NCBI RefSeq assembly: GCF_000876015.1
Contig: NZ_BBQM01000033.1
Location: 38,511 to 102,510, forward strand
Origin: Cupriavidus basilensis
Lineage (GTDB): Bacteria; Pseudomonadota; Gammaproteobacteria; Burkholderiales; Burkholderiaceae
Length of the DNA: 64,000 nucleotides
Direction: 5' to 3'
The position numbers and the translations under genes are program-made. Shown piece after piece: positions 8,318-16,148 of this stretch. The stretch's first letter is position 1, and each line of letters begins with the position of its first letter. Under the pieces are notes generated by a model that worked only from the letters and a program-made list of their open reading frames with translations, had not been told where the DNA came from and did no database searches.

Positions 8318-9217
8318 ATGTCCAGCCCCGCCCCCGCCCAGCCCGCCGTCCTGCCTGAAACCGTCACGGTGCGCCATGCCCTGGCGCTGGCCACGGCGGC
8401 CGGCCTGCCGGCGCTGGAGGCGCGCATGCTGCTCACGCACGTCACCGGGCTGACCCGCACGCAACTGATCACGCGCGACGGCGACACGCTGGCCGCCACC
8501 GAGCGCGACCGCTTCGGCGCCCTGCTCGCGCGCCGGCTCGCCGGCGAGCCGGTGGCCTACCTGCTCGGCGAGCGCGAGTTCTTCGGGCGCCCGTTCCGCG
8601 TCACGCCGGACGTGCTGATTCCGCGGCCCGACACCGAGATCGCGGTGGAGACCGCGCTCAGGCTGATCGCGCCGCTGGCCGCGCCGCGCCTGCTCGACAT
8701 GGGCACCGGCTCGGGCGCGCTCGCCGTCACGCTGGCCTGCGAGCGGCCGGACGCGGAAGTCTGGGCCACCGATGTCTCGGCAGGCGCATTGCGGGTGGCG
8801 CAGGACAACGCGCGCGCGCTCGGCGCGGCCAACGTGCGCTTCCTGGCGTCGGACTGGTATGCCGCGCTGCCGGACGGCCTGCGCTTCGACCTGATCGTCA
8901 GCAACCCGCCGTACATCCCGGCAGGCGACCCGCACCTCACGCAGGGCGACCTGCGCTTCGAGCCGGTCGACGCGCTGACCGACCACGGCGACGGCCTGTC
9001 CGACCTCGCCGCCATCGTCGCCGGCGCCGACGCGCGCCTGCGCGCCGGCGGCTGGCTGCTGATGGAGCACGGCTACGACCAGGGCGAGGCCGCGCGCGGG
9101 CTGCTGGCGGCGGCGGGCCTGGCCGACATCTTCACCGCGCGCGACCTCGCCGGCCACGAGCGCTGCAGCGGCGCGCGGCGCTTTGTGGCGCCGCCGGCAT
9201 CCGGCGGCGGCGCCTGA
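8318..9217 (+). CDS. prmC: peptide chain release factor glutamine methyltransferase
   Basis: A SAM-dependent methyltransferase (HemK family) that methylates the glutamine of the GGQ loop in RF1 and RF2 and so raises termination efficiency. It has 299 residues. An N-terminal helical domain (about 15-95) is followed by the Rossmann fold with motif I LDMGTGSGALA (about 127-137) and the substrate motif NPPYIP (about 196-201) that binds the glutamine side chain. The substrate gene prfA lies just upstream, separated by the lipoprotein gene. The upstream spacer is pyrimidine-rich and the start has no strong Shine-Dalgarno sequence. Confidence 0.95.
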   Translation: MSSPAPAQPAVLPETVTVRHALALATAAGLPALEARMLLTHVTGLTRTQLITRDGDTLAATERDRFGALLARRLAGEPVAYLLGEREFFGRPFRVTPDVLIPRPDTEIAVETALRLIAPLAAPRLLDMGTGSGALAVTLACERPDAEVWATDVSAGALRVAQDNARALGAANVRFLASDWYAALPDGLRFDLIVSNPPYIPAGDPHLTQGDLRFEPVDALTDHGDGLSDLAAIVAGADARLRAGGWLLMEHGYDQGEAARGLLAAAGLADIFTARDLAGHERCSGARRFVAPPASGGGA

Positions 9218-9336
9218 ACGGGAACGGCCGATTCCGGTAAAATCGTTTCCTTCATGGCGTGCACTCCGCGCGCCTGCCGATTTCCCCCGCCTGCGGCCGC
9301 CGGCACGACCGGCCCCGCGCAACCGAAAGAGACATC

Positions 9337-9648
9337 ATGAGTGACGTGCAACAAAAGATCGACCAGATCGTCAAGGGCAACCCGGTGGTCCTGTTCATGA
9401 AGGGCACCGCCCAGTTCCCGATGTGCGGCTTCTCCGGCCGCGCCATCCAGATCCTGAAGGCCTGCGGCGTGGACGCGCCGACCACGGTCAACGTGCTGGA
9501 AGACGAAGGCATCCGCCAGGGCATCAAGGAATACGCGAGCTGGCCGACCATTCCCCAGCTCTACGTCAACGGCGAATTCGTCGGCGGCTCGGACATCATG
9601 ATGGAGATGTACCAGAACGGCGAACTGCAATCGCTGCTCAAGGCCTGA
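9337..9648 (+). CDS. grxD: monothiol glutaredoxin, CGFS type
   Basis: A 103-residue glutaredoxin with the CGFS active site (Cys30), the glutathione-binding motif WPTIPQLY and GGSDI. CGFS glutaredoxins bind a [2Fe-2S] cluster with glutathione and hand it over to iron-sulfur proteins, often together with BolA; a BolA-like gene is present later in this window. An ATG at 9337 preceded by GAAAGAGA gives the normal family length. TAAAAT at 9238-9243 may be its -10 box. ubiX starts 7 bp after its stop. Confidence 0.95.
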   Translation: MSDVQQKIDQIVKGNPVVLFMKGTAQFPMCGFSGRAIQILKACGVDAPTTVNVLEDEGIRQGIKEYASWPTIPQLYVNGEFVGGSDIMMEMYQNGELQSLLKA

Positions 9649-9655
9649 GCACGCG

Positions 9656-10270
9656 ATGAGCGCAGCCGGTGATGCAGGCCGGGGCGCCGGCAAGCCGCGG
9701 CGCCTGATCGTCGCCATCACCGGCGCCACCGGCGCGGTCTACGGTGTGCGCTTGGTGCAGATCCTGCGCGCCGTGCCCGGCGTCGAGACCCACCTGCTGA
9801 TTTCGCCCGCGGGCGTGATGAACCTCCAGCACGAGCTCGACATGGGCAAGGCCGAGGTCGAAGCGTTCGCGCACGTCGTGCACAACGTGCGCGACATCGG
9901 CGCCACCATCGCCAGCGGCTCGTTCGCGTCCCACGCGATGGTGGTGGCGCCGTGCTCGATGCGCACGCTGGCCGCGGTGGCGCACGGCCTGTCCGACAAC
10001 CTCATCACGCGCGCGGCCGACGTCACGCTCAAGGAGCGCCGCAAGCTGGTGCTGATGGTGCGCGAGACGCCGCTGAACCTGGCCCACCTGCGCAACATGA
10101 CCGCCGTCACCGAGATGGGCGGCATCATCTTCCCGCCCGTGCCGGGCTTCTACCAGAAGCCGCAGAGCGTGGCCCAGCTGGTGGACCACACCGTCGGCCG
10201 CGTGCTCGACCTGATCGACGTGCCGCAGACGCTGGCGCCGAGCTGGGGCGGGCTCAACGGCCAGGCCTGA
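9656..10270 (+). CDS. ubiX: flavin prenyltransferase
   Basis: A 204-residue enzyme that attaches a dimethylallyl group to FMN to make the prenylated flavin used by the UbiD decarboxylase in ubiquinone synthesis. Recognisable motifs are AITGATGAVYG (about 21-31, FMN binding), APCSMRTLAAVAHG (about 98-111) and KERRKLVLMVRETP (about 128-141). It starts 7 bp after grxD and is probably co-transcribed. No ubiD is present in the window. A paralogous aromatic decarboxylase partner subunit is less likely. Confidence 0.93.
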   Translation: MSAAGDAGRGAGKPRRLIVAITGATGAVYGVRLVQILRAVPGVETHLLISPAGVMNLQHELDMGKAEVEAFAHVVHNVRDIGATIASGSFASHAMVVAPCSMRTLAAVAHGLSDNLITRAADVTLKERRKLVLMVRETPLNLAHLRNMTAVTEMGGIIFPPVPGFYQKPQSVAQLVDHTVGRVLDLIDVPQTLAPSWGGLNGQA

Positions 10271-10298
10271 GGCCGCGGCGGGCGCGGCCCCGTCCGCC

Positions 10299-10532
10299 TC
10301 AATGCCAGTAGCGGTAGCGGCGGCCGCCGCCGTAGTAGCCGCCGCGATAGCCGTAGTAGCCGCCGTAGACCCCCGGCGTCACCACCACCGCGGGCGCGGC
10401 ATACACCGGCGCCGGCGCCACGGCCACTTCCCCGCCGCCGCCGTAGCCATAGGCCGGATAAGCCGGATAGACCGCGCAGCCCCCGAGCAGGGCGGCGCCG
10501 GCCACCGCGATCCCAATCATCCACGTTTTCAT
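10299..10532 (-). CDS. small glycine/tyrosine-rich lipoprotein
   Basis: A 77-residue lipoprotein with a signal peptide ending in LGGC (Cys19). The mature part is low complexity: PAYPAYGYGGGG, then alanine/valine/proline, then GGYYGYRGGYYGGG and the basic tail RRYRYWH. Short proteins of this type are frequent in Burkholderiaceae envelopes but have no assigned role. It converges with ubiX. Confidence 0.75.
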   Translation of the reverse strand: MKTWMIGIAVAGAALLGGCAVYPAYPAYGYGGGGEVAVAPAPVYAAPAVVVTPGVYGGYYGYRGGYYGGGRRYRYWH

Positions 10533-10765
10533 TTTCGTTGTCCTTTGCGGGCAGGTTATTGCCTGCCCATAAGAACGTTATACGGGGCGGGTCGGTAATA
10601 CAGGGTCAATGTGCTGTAACCGTTGTTACGAATGGAAACGGGATGGCGTTTGTATGGGCCAATCGGGAAGAACGGGAAAAAGGGGAAGACGGAAGCGCCG
10701 TGCTTCCGCCATGTCCGCGCCATATCCGCACCATGCACGCGCGATGTCCGCGCCACGCCCGCGCC

Positions 10766-12286
10766 TCACACCTCGAACCGTATGCCCTGCGCCAGCGGCA
10801 GCGCGTCGCCGTAGTTGATGGTGTTGGTGGCGCGCCGCATATAGCCCTTCCACGCGTCCGAGCCGGACTCGCGCCCGCCGCCGGTGGCCTTCTCGCCGCC
10901 GAACGCGCCGCCGATCTCGGCACCGCTGGTGCCGATGTTGACGTTGGCGATGCCGCAGTCGCTGCCCGCGGCGGACAGAAAGCGCTCGGCCTCGCGCAGC
11001 GACTCGGTGAAGATGCACGACGACAGGCCGTGCGCCGCGGCGTTGTTCAGCGCGATGGCTTCATCCAGCGTGTCGTAGGGCATCACGTACAGGATCGGCG
11101 CGAAGGTCTCGGTCAGCATGGTCTCGTGCTGGCGGTCGGTCAGCACCAGCGCCGGGCGCACGTATTCGGCATTCGGATAGCGCTCCGCCAGCACGCGCTC
11201 GCCACCGTGCACCACGTTGCCGTGGCCGCGGCAGCGCAGCAGCGCGCCGGCCATCGCGGCCCCGGCGGCGCCGTCGATCAGCGGGCCGACCAGCGTCGCT
11301 TCCGCGAGCGGGTCGCCCATCGGCAAGGTGCTGAACACATGCATCAGCCGCGTGGTCACGGCGTCGAACAGGTCGGCATGGACGAAGGCGCGGCGCAGCG
11401 TGGTGCAGCGCTGCCCGGCGGTGCCGGCGGCGGAGAACGTGATGGCGCGGATGGCCAGCTCGATATTGGCCGACGGCGCAACGATCGCCGCGTTGTTGCC
11501 GCCCAGCTCCAGGATCGCGCGCTTGAACTGCCCGGCGCAGGCGATGCCGACCTCGCGGCCCATGCGCGTGGAGCCGGTGGCGCTGACCAGCCGCACGTCG
11601 GCGTGCGCGACCAGATGCTGCCCGAGCGCCTGCGGGCCGGCCAGCACCGTGGCGATGCCGGCGTGATGGGGCGCGGCGATGTCGAGCACGCCGTCCAGCA
11701 GGCCCTGCACGGCGAGCGCGCACAGCGGCGTCTTCTCGGACGGCTTCCACACCACGCCGTTGCCGCACACCAGCGCCAGCGCCGCGTTCCAGGCCCACAC
11801 CGCGACCGGGAAGTTGAACGCCGAGATCACGCCGCACAGGCCATACGGATGCCAGGTCTCGCGCATGGCGTGCTGCGGCCGCTCCGAGGCGATGGTCAGG
11901 CCGTGCAGCTGGCGCGACAGGCCGACCGCGAAGTCGCAGATGTCGATCATCTCCTGCACCTCGCCCAGCCCTTCCTGCAGGATCTTGCCGGACTCCAGCG
12001 AGACCAGTTGGCCGAGATGCTTCTTGTGCTCGCGCAGCATCTCGCCGAAGCGGCGCACCACCTCGCCGCGCACCGGCGCCGGCACCAGCGCCCAGCTGGC
12101 CTGCGCCGCGCGCGCGCGTTCGATGCGCGCGTCGGCCTCGGCCGGCGTGCAGGCGGGCAGGTGGCCGAATGCCTCGCCGTCGATGGGCGAGCGCACCGGC
12201 AGCGCGCCGGCGGGCCCCTCGCCTTCGCGCCACGGCGCGGGCAGACCGATGGCCTGCCAGCAGGCCGCGAATTCCCTGGCTTTCAT
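10766..12286 (-). CDS. amaB: aldehyde dehydrogenase, likely aminoadipate-semialdehyde (piperideine-6-carboxylate) dehydrogenase
   Basis: A 506-residue NAD-dependent aldehyde dehydrogenase of the ALDH7 type. Visible motifs are FNFPVAVWAWN (cofactor region), LELGGNNA with the general-base glutamate, and TAGQRCTTLRR with the catalytic cysteine. ALDH7 members oxidise 2-aminoadipate semialdehyde/piperideine-6-carboxylate to 2-aminoadipate in lysine degradation. The direct partner is the saccharopine/lysine dehydrogenase-like gene, whose stop overlaps this ATG (ATGA), which supports the lysine role. Betaine- or methylmalonate-type specificities are less likely because of the context. Confidence 0.85.
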   Translation of the reverse strand: MKAREFAACWQAIGLPAPWREGEGPAGALPVRSPIDGEAFGHLPACTPAEADARIERARAAQASWALVPAPVRGEVVRRFGEMLREHKKHLGQLVSLESGKILQEGLGEVQEMIDICDFAVGLSRQLHGLTIASERPQHAMRETWHPYGLCGVISAFNFPVAVWAWNAALALVCGNGVVWKPSEKTPLCALAVQGLLDGVLDIAAPHHAGIATVLAGPQALGQHLVAHADVRLVSATGSTRMGREVGIACAGQFKRAILELGGNNAAIVAPSANIELAIRAITFSAAGTAGQRCTTLRRAFVHADLFDAVTTRLMHVFSTLPMGDPLAEATLVGPLIDGAAGAAMAGALLRCRGHGNVVHGGERVLAERYPNAEYVRPALVLTDRQHETMLTETFAPILYVMPYDTLDEAIALNNAAAHGLSSCIFTESLREAERFLSAAGSDCGIANVNIGTSGAEIGGAFGGEKATGGGRESGSDAWKGYMRRATNTINYGDALPLAQGIRFEV

Positions 12287-13488
12287 ACCGTTGCCTCCTG
12301 GAGCGGGTGACAGGTGTAGTGTCGGCCGAAACGGTTGGCGAGGAAAGCGTCCAGCGGCATCGCCTCCTGCGGCACGAAGCCCTGCCGCGGCAGCACGCCG
12401 GTGGCCACGAGGTCGAGCGCGGCGCAGATGCCGGCGGCGGTGGTGAGCTGGATCGCGTTGAGGTGGCCGGCGGCGGTGTCGGCCCCGCCGATGCGCGCCG
12501 AGAACGACTCCTGCATCAGGCGCCCGCGCGCGCCGCCGCTGCTGGCGGCATGGCCGGTGGCGCTGGCGAACACGATCACCACGTCCTGCTGCGTGGCGGG
12601 AATCGCGCTGTCAAAGATCTCGCGCATCCAGTCGCGCCGCTCGCGCAGGCGCAGGTCGTTGAGCAGCAGTTTCATCACCGCGCAGTGGCCCGGATAGCGG
12701 ATCGACTTGTAGTCCACGTCGCGCGCGCGCCCGGCCAGCGTCTCGGGCAGCGTGCCCAGCCCGCCGGAAGTGTTGAAGGCCTCGTATGCGATGCCGTCCA
12801 GCGCGAAGCTTTCCAGCCCTTCGAGCGCGGGCACCTCGACGCGGCGCCCGTCGACGATGGCCTCGCACGGATTGCAGTATTCGTTGATGAGCCCTTCGGT
12901 GCTCCACGTCAGGTTGTACTTGAGCGCGTTGCTCGGAAAGCGCGGCAGCGCGCCCACGCGCATCTTCAGCGCCAGCAGTTCGCCGCCGCCGCGCAGGAAG
13001 CGCTGCGCGAGCTCGTTGCCGACCACGCCGATGAAACCCGGCGCCAGCCCGCACTGCGGCATCAGCACCGAGCGCGCGCCCACCGCCAGCGCGCGGATGG
13101 CGTGGGTGGCGACCACGTCTTCGGTCAGGTCGAAGTAATGCACGCCGAGGCTGGCCGCCACCGTGGCCACGCCCACCGCGGCATGGAACGGCAGCGCGTT
13201 GAGCACGGCATCGGCGCCGCGCAGCAGCGCCGCGCAGTCCTGCGCCCGGTCCAGCGCGCGGGCGCCGACCGCGATGCCTTCGGGCAGGCCCTGGAACTGC
13301 GCCGGGTCGCGGTCCACCAGCGTGACGCGGTAGTCGCCGCTGTCTTGCAGCATGGCGGCGATGGTGCGGCCGATCTTGCCGGCGCCGAACACCACCACGC
13401 GCAGCGGGAACGGGGAAATGCCCGCGGGGGATGCCGCCGGCGCATTGGCGGCCGGGGCCAGCAGGCTGGGCGGATCGAGCTTGCTCAT
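12283..13488 (-). CDS. saccharopine dehydrogenase family protein, probable L-lysine 6-dehydrogenase
   Basis: A 401-residue protein with an N-terminal Rossmann fold (VVVFGAGKIGRTIAAML about 43-59) and the catalytic/substrate domain of the saccharopine dehydrogenase family (LTEDVVATHAIR, CGLAPGFIGVVGNELA). Saccharopine itself or free lysine could be the substrate. The lysine 6-dehydrogenases of this family make aminoadipate semialdehyde directly, which the co-encoded ALDH7 enzyme would oxidise. The ATG at 13488 has AGGAGA 6 nt upstream; an earlier start would add 12 residues. A divergent Lrp-type regulator gene lies 165 bp away. Confidence 0.8.
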   Translation of the reverse strand: MSKLDPPSLLAPAANAPAASPAGISPFPLRVVVFGAGKIGRTIAAMLQDSGDYRVTLVDRDPAQFQGLPEGIAVGARALDRAQDCAALLRGADAVLNALPFHAAVGVATVAASLGVHYFDLTEDVVATHAIRALAVGARSVLMPQCGLAPGFIGVVGNELAQRFLRGGGELLALKMRVGALPRFPSNALKYNLTWSTEGLINEYCNPCEAIVDGRRVEVPALEGLESFALDGIAYEAFNTSGGLGTLPETLAGRARDVDYKSIRYPGHCAVMKLLLNDLRLRERRDWMREIFDSAIPATQQDVVIVFASATGHAASSGGARGRLMQESFSARIGGADTAAGHLNAIQLTTAAGICAALDLVATGVLPRQGFVPQEAMPLDAFLANRFGRHYTCHPLQEATV

Positions 13489-13597
13489 GAGGTTCTCCTG
13501 TCGGTATGGCCTGTGTTCATTCACTTGCTGACTGAAGTATGGTGTCGGGCACAGTCGGAATGAACAGGCAAGCTTGACGAAAACACCCCATAATCAA

Positions 13598-13627
13598 ACG
13601 ATTCGACAAGATGAATCGTCGAATCGT
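13598..13627. promoter_or_regulatory. perfect inverted repeat, probable Lrp-type operator
   Basis: ACGATTCGAC (13598-13607) and GTCGAATCGT (13618-13627) are perfect inverted copies separated by 10 bp. Inside them GATTC and GAATC form a second nested symmetry. The site lies in the divergent spacer, 27 bp before the Lrp-family start, and is well placed for autoregulation and control of the dehydrogenase genes. Confidence 0.65.
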
Positions 13628-13653
13628 CATCCCCCTCCCTGCGACGCCGCGCC

Positions 13654-14103
13654 ATGACCGAACTCGACCAGACCGACCGCCACCTGCTCGCGCTGCTGCA
13701 GGCCAACGCGCGCGAGAACGCCGCCAACCTCGCGCGCAGGCTGGGCATCGCCCGCACCACCGTGGTGGCGCGCATCGCGCGGCTCGAGCGCGACGGCGTG
13801 ATCGCCGGCTACGGCGTGCGGCTCGGGCAGCAGATGGAAGACAATGCCATCCTGGCGTTCTGCGGCCTGTCGGTCATGCCCAAGGCCGCGCCCGCGGTGG
13901 TCAAGGCGCTGCGGCGCTTCCCGGAAATCGAGGAGTTGAATTCCGTGAGCGGGCCGGTGGACTACATGGCGGTGATCCGCTGCGACACGCACGCGCGGCT
14001 CGACAAGCTGCTCGACGAGATCGGCGCGCTCGACGGCGTCAACCACACCACCACGTCGATCGTGCTGGCGCGCAAGATCGACCGCCGCCGCGCGGCGGGC
14101 TGA
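13654..14103 (+). CDS. Lrp/AsnC family transcriptional regulator
   Basis: A 149-residue regulator. Residues about 4-62 form the AsnC helix-turn-helix (DQTDRHLLALLQANAREN, then LARRLGIARTTVVARIARLERDGVI) and about 70-145 the RAM ligand-binding domain (VSGPVDYMAVIRCDT). Lrp-type regulators bind amino acids. With lysine-degradation genes divergent and a DapB paralogue downstream, lysine or an intermediate is the likely ligand (inference). The inverted repeat at 13598-13627 is the best operator candidate. Confidence 0.92.
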   Translation: MTELDQTDRHLLALLQANARENAANLARRLGIARTTVVARIARLERDGVIAGYGVRLGQQMEDNAILAFCGLSVMPKAAPAVVKALRRFPEIEELNSVSGPVDYMAVIRCDTHARLDKLLDEIGALDGVNHTTTSIVLARKIDRRRAAG

Positions 14104-14138
14104 ACGCATCCGCAGACTCACTTCAGGAGAACAGCACG

Positions 14139-14948
14139 ATGAGCAATCGCATCCGAGTCGCCGTGGGCGGCGTGACCGGCTGGGCCGGCGGCGAACTGGC
14201 GCGCGGCGTGGCGCACGCCGACGACATGACGCTGGTGGCCGGCCTGTCGCGCGGCGCGGCCGGCCAGACCCTGGCCGAACTGACGGCGCACAAGGGCACG
14301 CCCGGCGTGGCGGTGGCCAGCATCGACGAACTGGCCGCGGGCAGCTTCGACGTCTACGTCGAATACACCAAGCCCGACGTGGCCAAGCGCAACATCCTGC
14401 AGGCGCTGGCCCGCGGCGCGCACGTGGTGGTGGGCACCTCGGGGCTGTCCGACCAGGACTACGAAGAGATCGACGCCGCCGCGCGCCAGGCCGGCCGCGG
14501 CGTGCTGGCCTGCGGCAACTTCGCCATCACCGTGGTGCTGCTGCAGAAGTTCGCCGAGATGGCCGCGCGCCACCTCGAGCACTGGGAGATCATCGACTAC
14601 GCCAAGGCCGGCAAGATCGACGTGCCCTCCGGCACCGTGCGCGAACTGGCCTACCGCCTCGGCCAGATCCGCGAGGCCAGGCAGGTGGTGCCGGTCGATC
14701 AGGTGAAAGGCCCGAAGGAAGCGCGCGGCGCCACGCTGTCCGGCAGCCAGGTGCACGCGGTGCGCCTGCCCGGCTACCAGCTCGGCGTGGAAGTGATCTT
14801 CGGCTCGGACGGCCAGCGCCTGCACCTCAAGCACGAAGCCGGCGACGGCTCCAAGCCCTACGTCTCGGGCGCGCTGCTGGCGATCCGCAAGGTCAGCGGG
14901 CTGCGGGGCGTGGTGCGCGGGCTGGACAAGGTGATGGAGGGGCTTTGA
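14139..14948 (+). CDS. DapB-like dihydrodipicolinate reductase paralogue lacking the catalytic His pair
   Basis: A 269-residue protein with the DapB layout: N-terminal nucleotide-binding fold (RVAVGGVTGWAGGEL, residues 6-20), VVGTSGLS, GNFAITVVLL, and the substrate loop KIDVPSGT (159-166). Genuine DapB enzymes have HHxxK before this loop; here the aligned residues are Ala155, Lys156 and Lys159, so the two histidines are missing while the lysine is kept. It follows the Lrp gene by 35 bp, beside lysine-catabolic genes. It is therefore more likely a reductase acting on a related cyclic imine, or an enzyme with another role, than the biosynthetic DapB. AGGAGA precedes the ATG. Confidence 0.8.
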   Translation: MSNRIRVAVGGVTGWAGGELARGVAHADDMTLVAGLSRGAAGQTLAELTAHKGTPGVAVASIDELAAGSFDVYVEYTKPDVAKRNILQALARGAHVVVGTSGLSDQDYEEIDAAARQAGRGVLACGNFAITVVLLQKFAEMAARHLEHWEIIDYAKAGKIDVPSGTVRELAYRLGQIREARQVVPVDQVKGPKEARGATLSGSQVHAVRLPGYQLGVEVIFGSDGQRLHLKHEAGDGSKPYVSGALLAIRKVSGLRGVVRGLDKVMEGL

Positions 14949-14984
14949 GGCACAAACCCCGGGGCCGCAGGGCCGCCCGACGGC

Positions 14985-15641
14985 CTACCAGCCCTTCTTG
15001 TCCCCCGCCTTCCCGGCCGGCGCGGCCTTCGCCGCGGAGGCGGCTTCCTGCGGCTTGAGCTGCTGCGCCATCGCCGCGTCCTGGTTCGCCATCAGCAGGC
15101 GCGCCTGCGGCAGCAGCAGTTCCACCGTGCCGGTGTTCGGGTCTTCGGGGATGGCGTACAGCTCCACCGTCAGCGGCCGCTTGTTCCAGCCGGCGTGCAC
15201 GCTCTTGACCGGCTTGCCGGCCTTGTCCTTCATGTCCACCTGCTCGGCGCGGAACGGCTTGCCGTAGCGCGCGGTGAGGCTGTCGACGGCGGCCTGCTCG
15301 GAGCGGATGCCGTCGGTGGGCACGATCAGCCCGACCAGCGCGCTGCGGTCGACGAAGGCCACCACGTGCGGGCCGTCCATGAACGCGGGGCGCTTGTCGC
15401 GCGGCACGCCGACCTGGCGCATCACGCCGTCGCCGCGCAGTTCCACGCACAGGGCGGTCACGTCGCGGCCATCGGGGGTGCGCTTGTCGGCGCAATCGGG
15501 CAGGTCCGGCAGCGGGCCGCCGATTTCCAGGCTGTCCAGCATCGGCGCGAACTTGTCGGCGCCGTCCTTGGCCGCGGCGCCGGCCAGCGGCGAGAGCAGC
15601 AGCAGGCTGGCGGCGGCCAGCCCGGCGAGGGGGTATTTCAT
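14985..15641 (-). CDS. exported protein of unknown function
   Basis: A 218-residue protein with a clear signal peptide (residues 1-23, cleavage after AGAAA or nearby). The mature part has no enzyme motif that I recognise; it contains PDLPDCADKRTPDGRD and CVELRGDGVM, two cysteines that may form a disulfide, and an alanine/lysine-rich tail (KAAPAGKAGDKKGW). It converges with the DapB-like gene. Function unknown. Confidence 0.7.
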   Translation of the reverse strand: MKYPLAGLAAASLLLLSPLAGAAAKDGADKFAPMLDSLEIGGPLPDLPDCADKRTPDGRDVTALCVELRGDGVMRQVGVPRDKRPAFMDGPHVVAFVDRSALVGLIVPTDGIRSEQAAVDSLTARYGKPFRAEQVDMKDKAGKPVKSVHAGWNKRPLTVELYAIPEDPNTGTVELLLPQARLLMANQDAAMAQQLKPQEAASAAKAAPAGKAGDKKGW

Positions 15642-15702
15642 CCAGACTCCTGAGAAAAGCTGCGGATTGGAGCGCCCCCCGCGCGCGTGGTTCCGCCGGG
15701 GG

Positions 15703-16020
15703 CTATTGCGTCATACGCGACACCGCGTTGGCCAGCACCGCCAGCAGCACCAGCAGCAGGCCCCACAGCAACAGGCGCGGCACGCGGCTGGGCGGCAGTT
15801 GCCGCTGCGGGGAGCGCGCGCCGCGCGGCAGCGGCGCGCGCAGCCGAGTGTGGCCGTGCAGGCCGCGCGTGTGCCAGACCGTGTCCGGCCCGAGATCGCG
15901 CACGGCGGTGCTCTCCTTGGCCGGCGGCCTGGGCGGCCTGGGCTGCTGCGTGCGCGATGCGCGTGACGTATCCGATGCGCGCTGGGCGCCGCCGTTGCCG
16001 GACGGTCGTTGCGTGGCCAT
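15703..16020 (-). CDS. small C-terminally anchored membrane protein
   Basis: A 105-residue protein whose first 80 residues are polar, basic and rich in Arg, Pro and Gln. It is followed by one membrane helix (about 84-101, LLLWGLLLVLLAVLANAV). This is the layout of a tail-anchored or single-pass protein with a cytoplasmic head. The ATG at 16020 is favoured by GGGGAG about 6 nt upstream. No family recognised; the gene could be overpredicted, but the helix and start signal argue for it. Confidence 0.55.
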   Translation of the reverse strand: MATQRPSGNGGAQRASDTSRASRTQQPRPPRPPAKESTAVRDLGPDTVWHTRGLHGHTRLRAPLPRGARSPQRQLPPSRVPRLLLWGLLLVLLAVLANAVSRMTQ

Positions 16021-16148
16021 CTGTGCTCCCCGGTTCATGATGCCGGCGCGGATCGTCATGTGCCGCCGGTACACAGCGCCGGTGCGGTGGCCCGGGCGCC
16101 GCCAATGGTAAGGCAAAGCAGCGGCGGGCACCACGTCCTGAACGCCGC

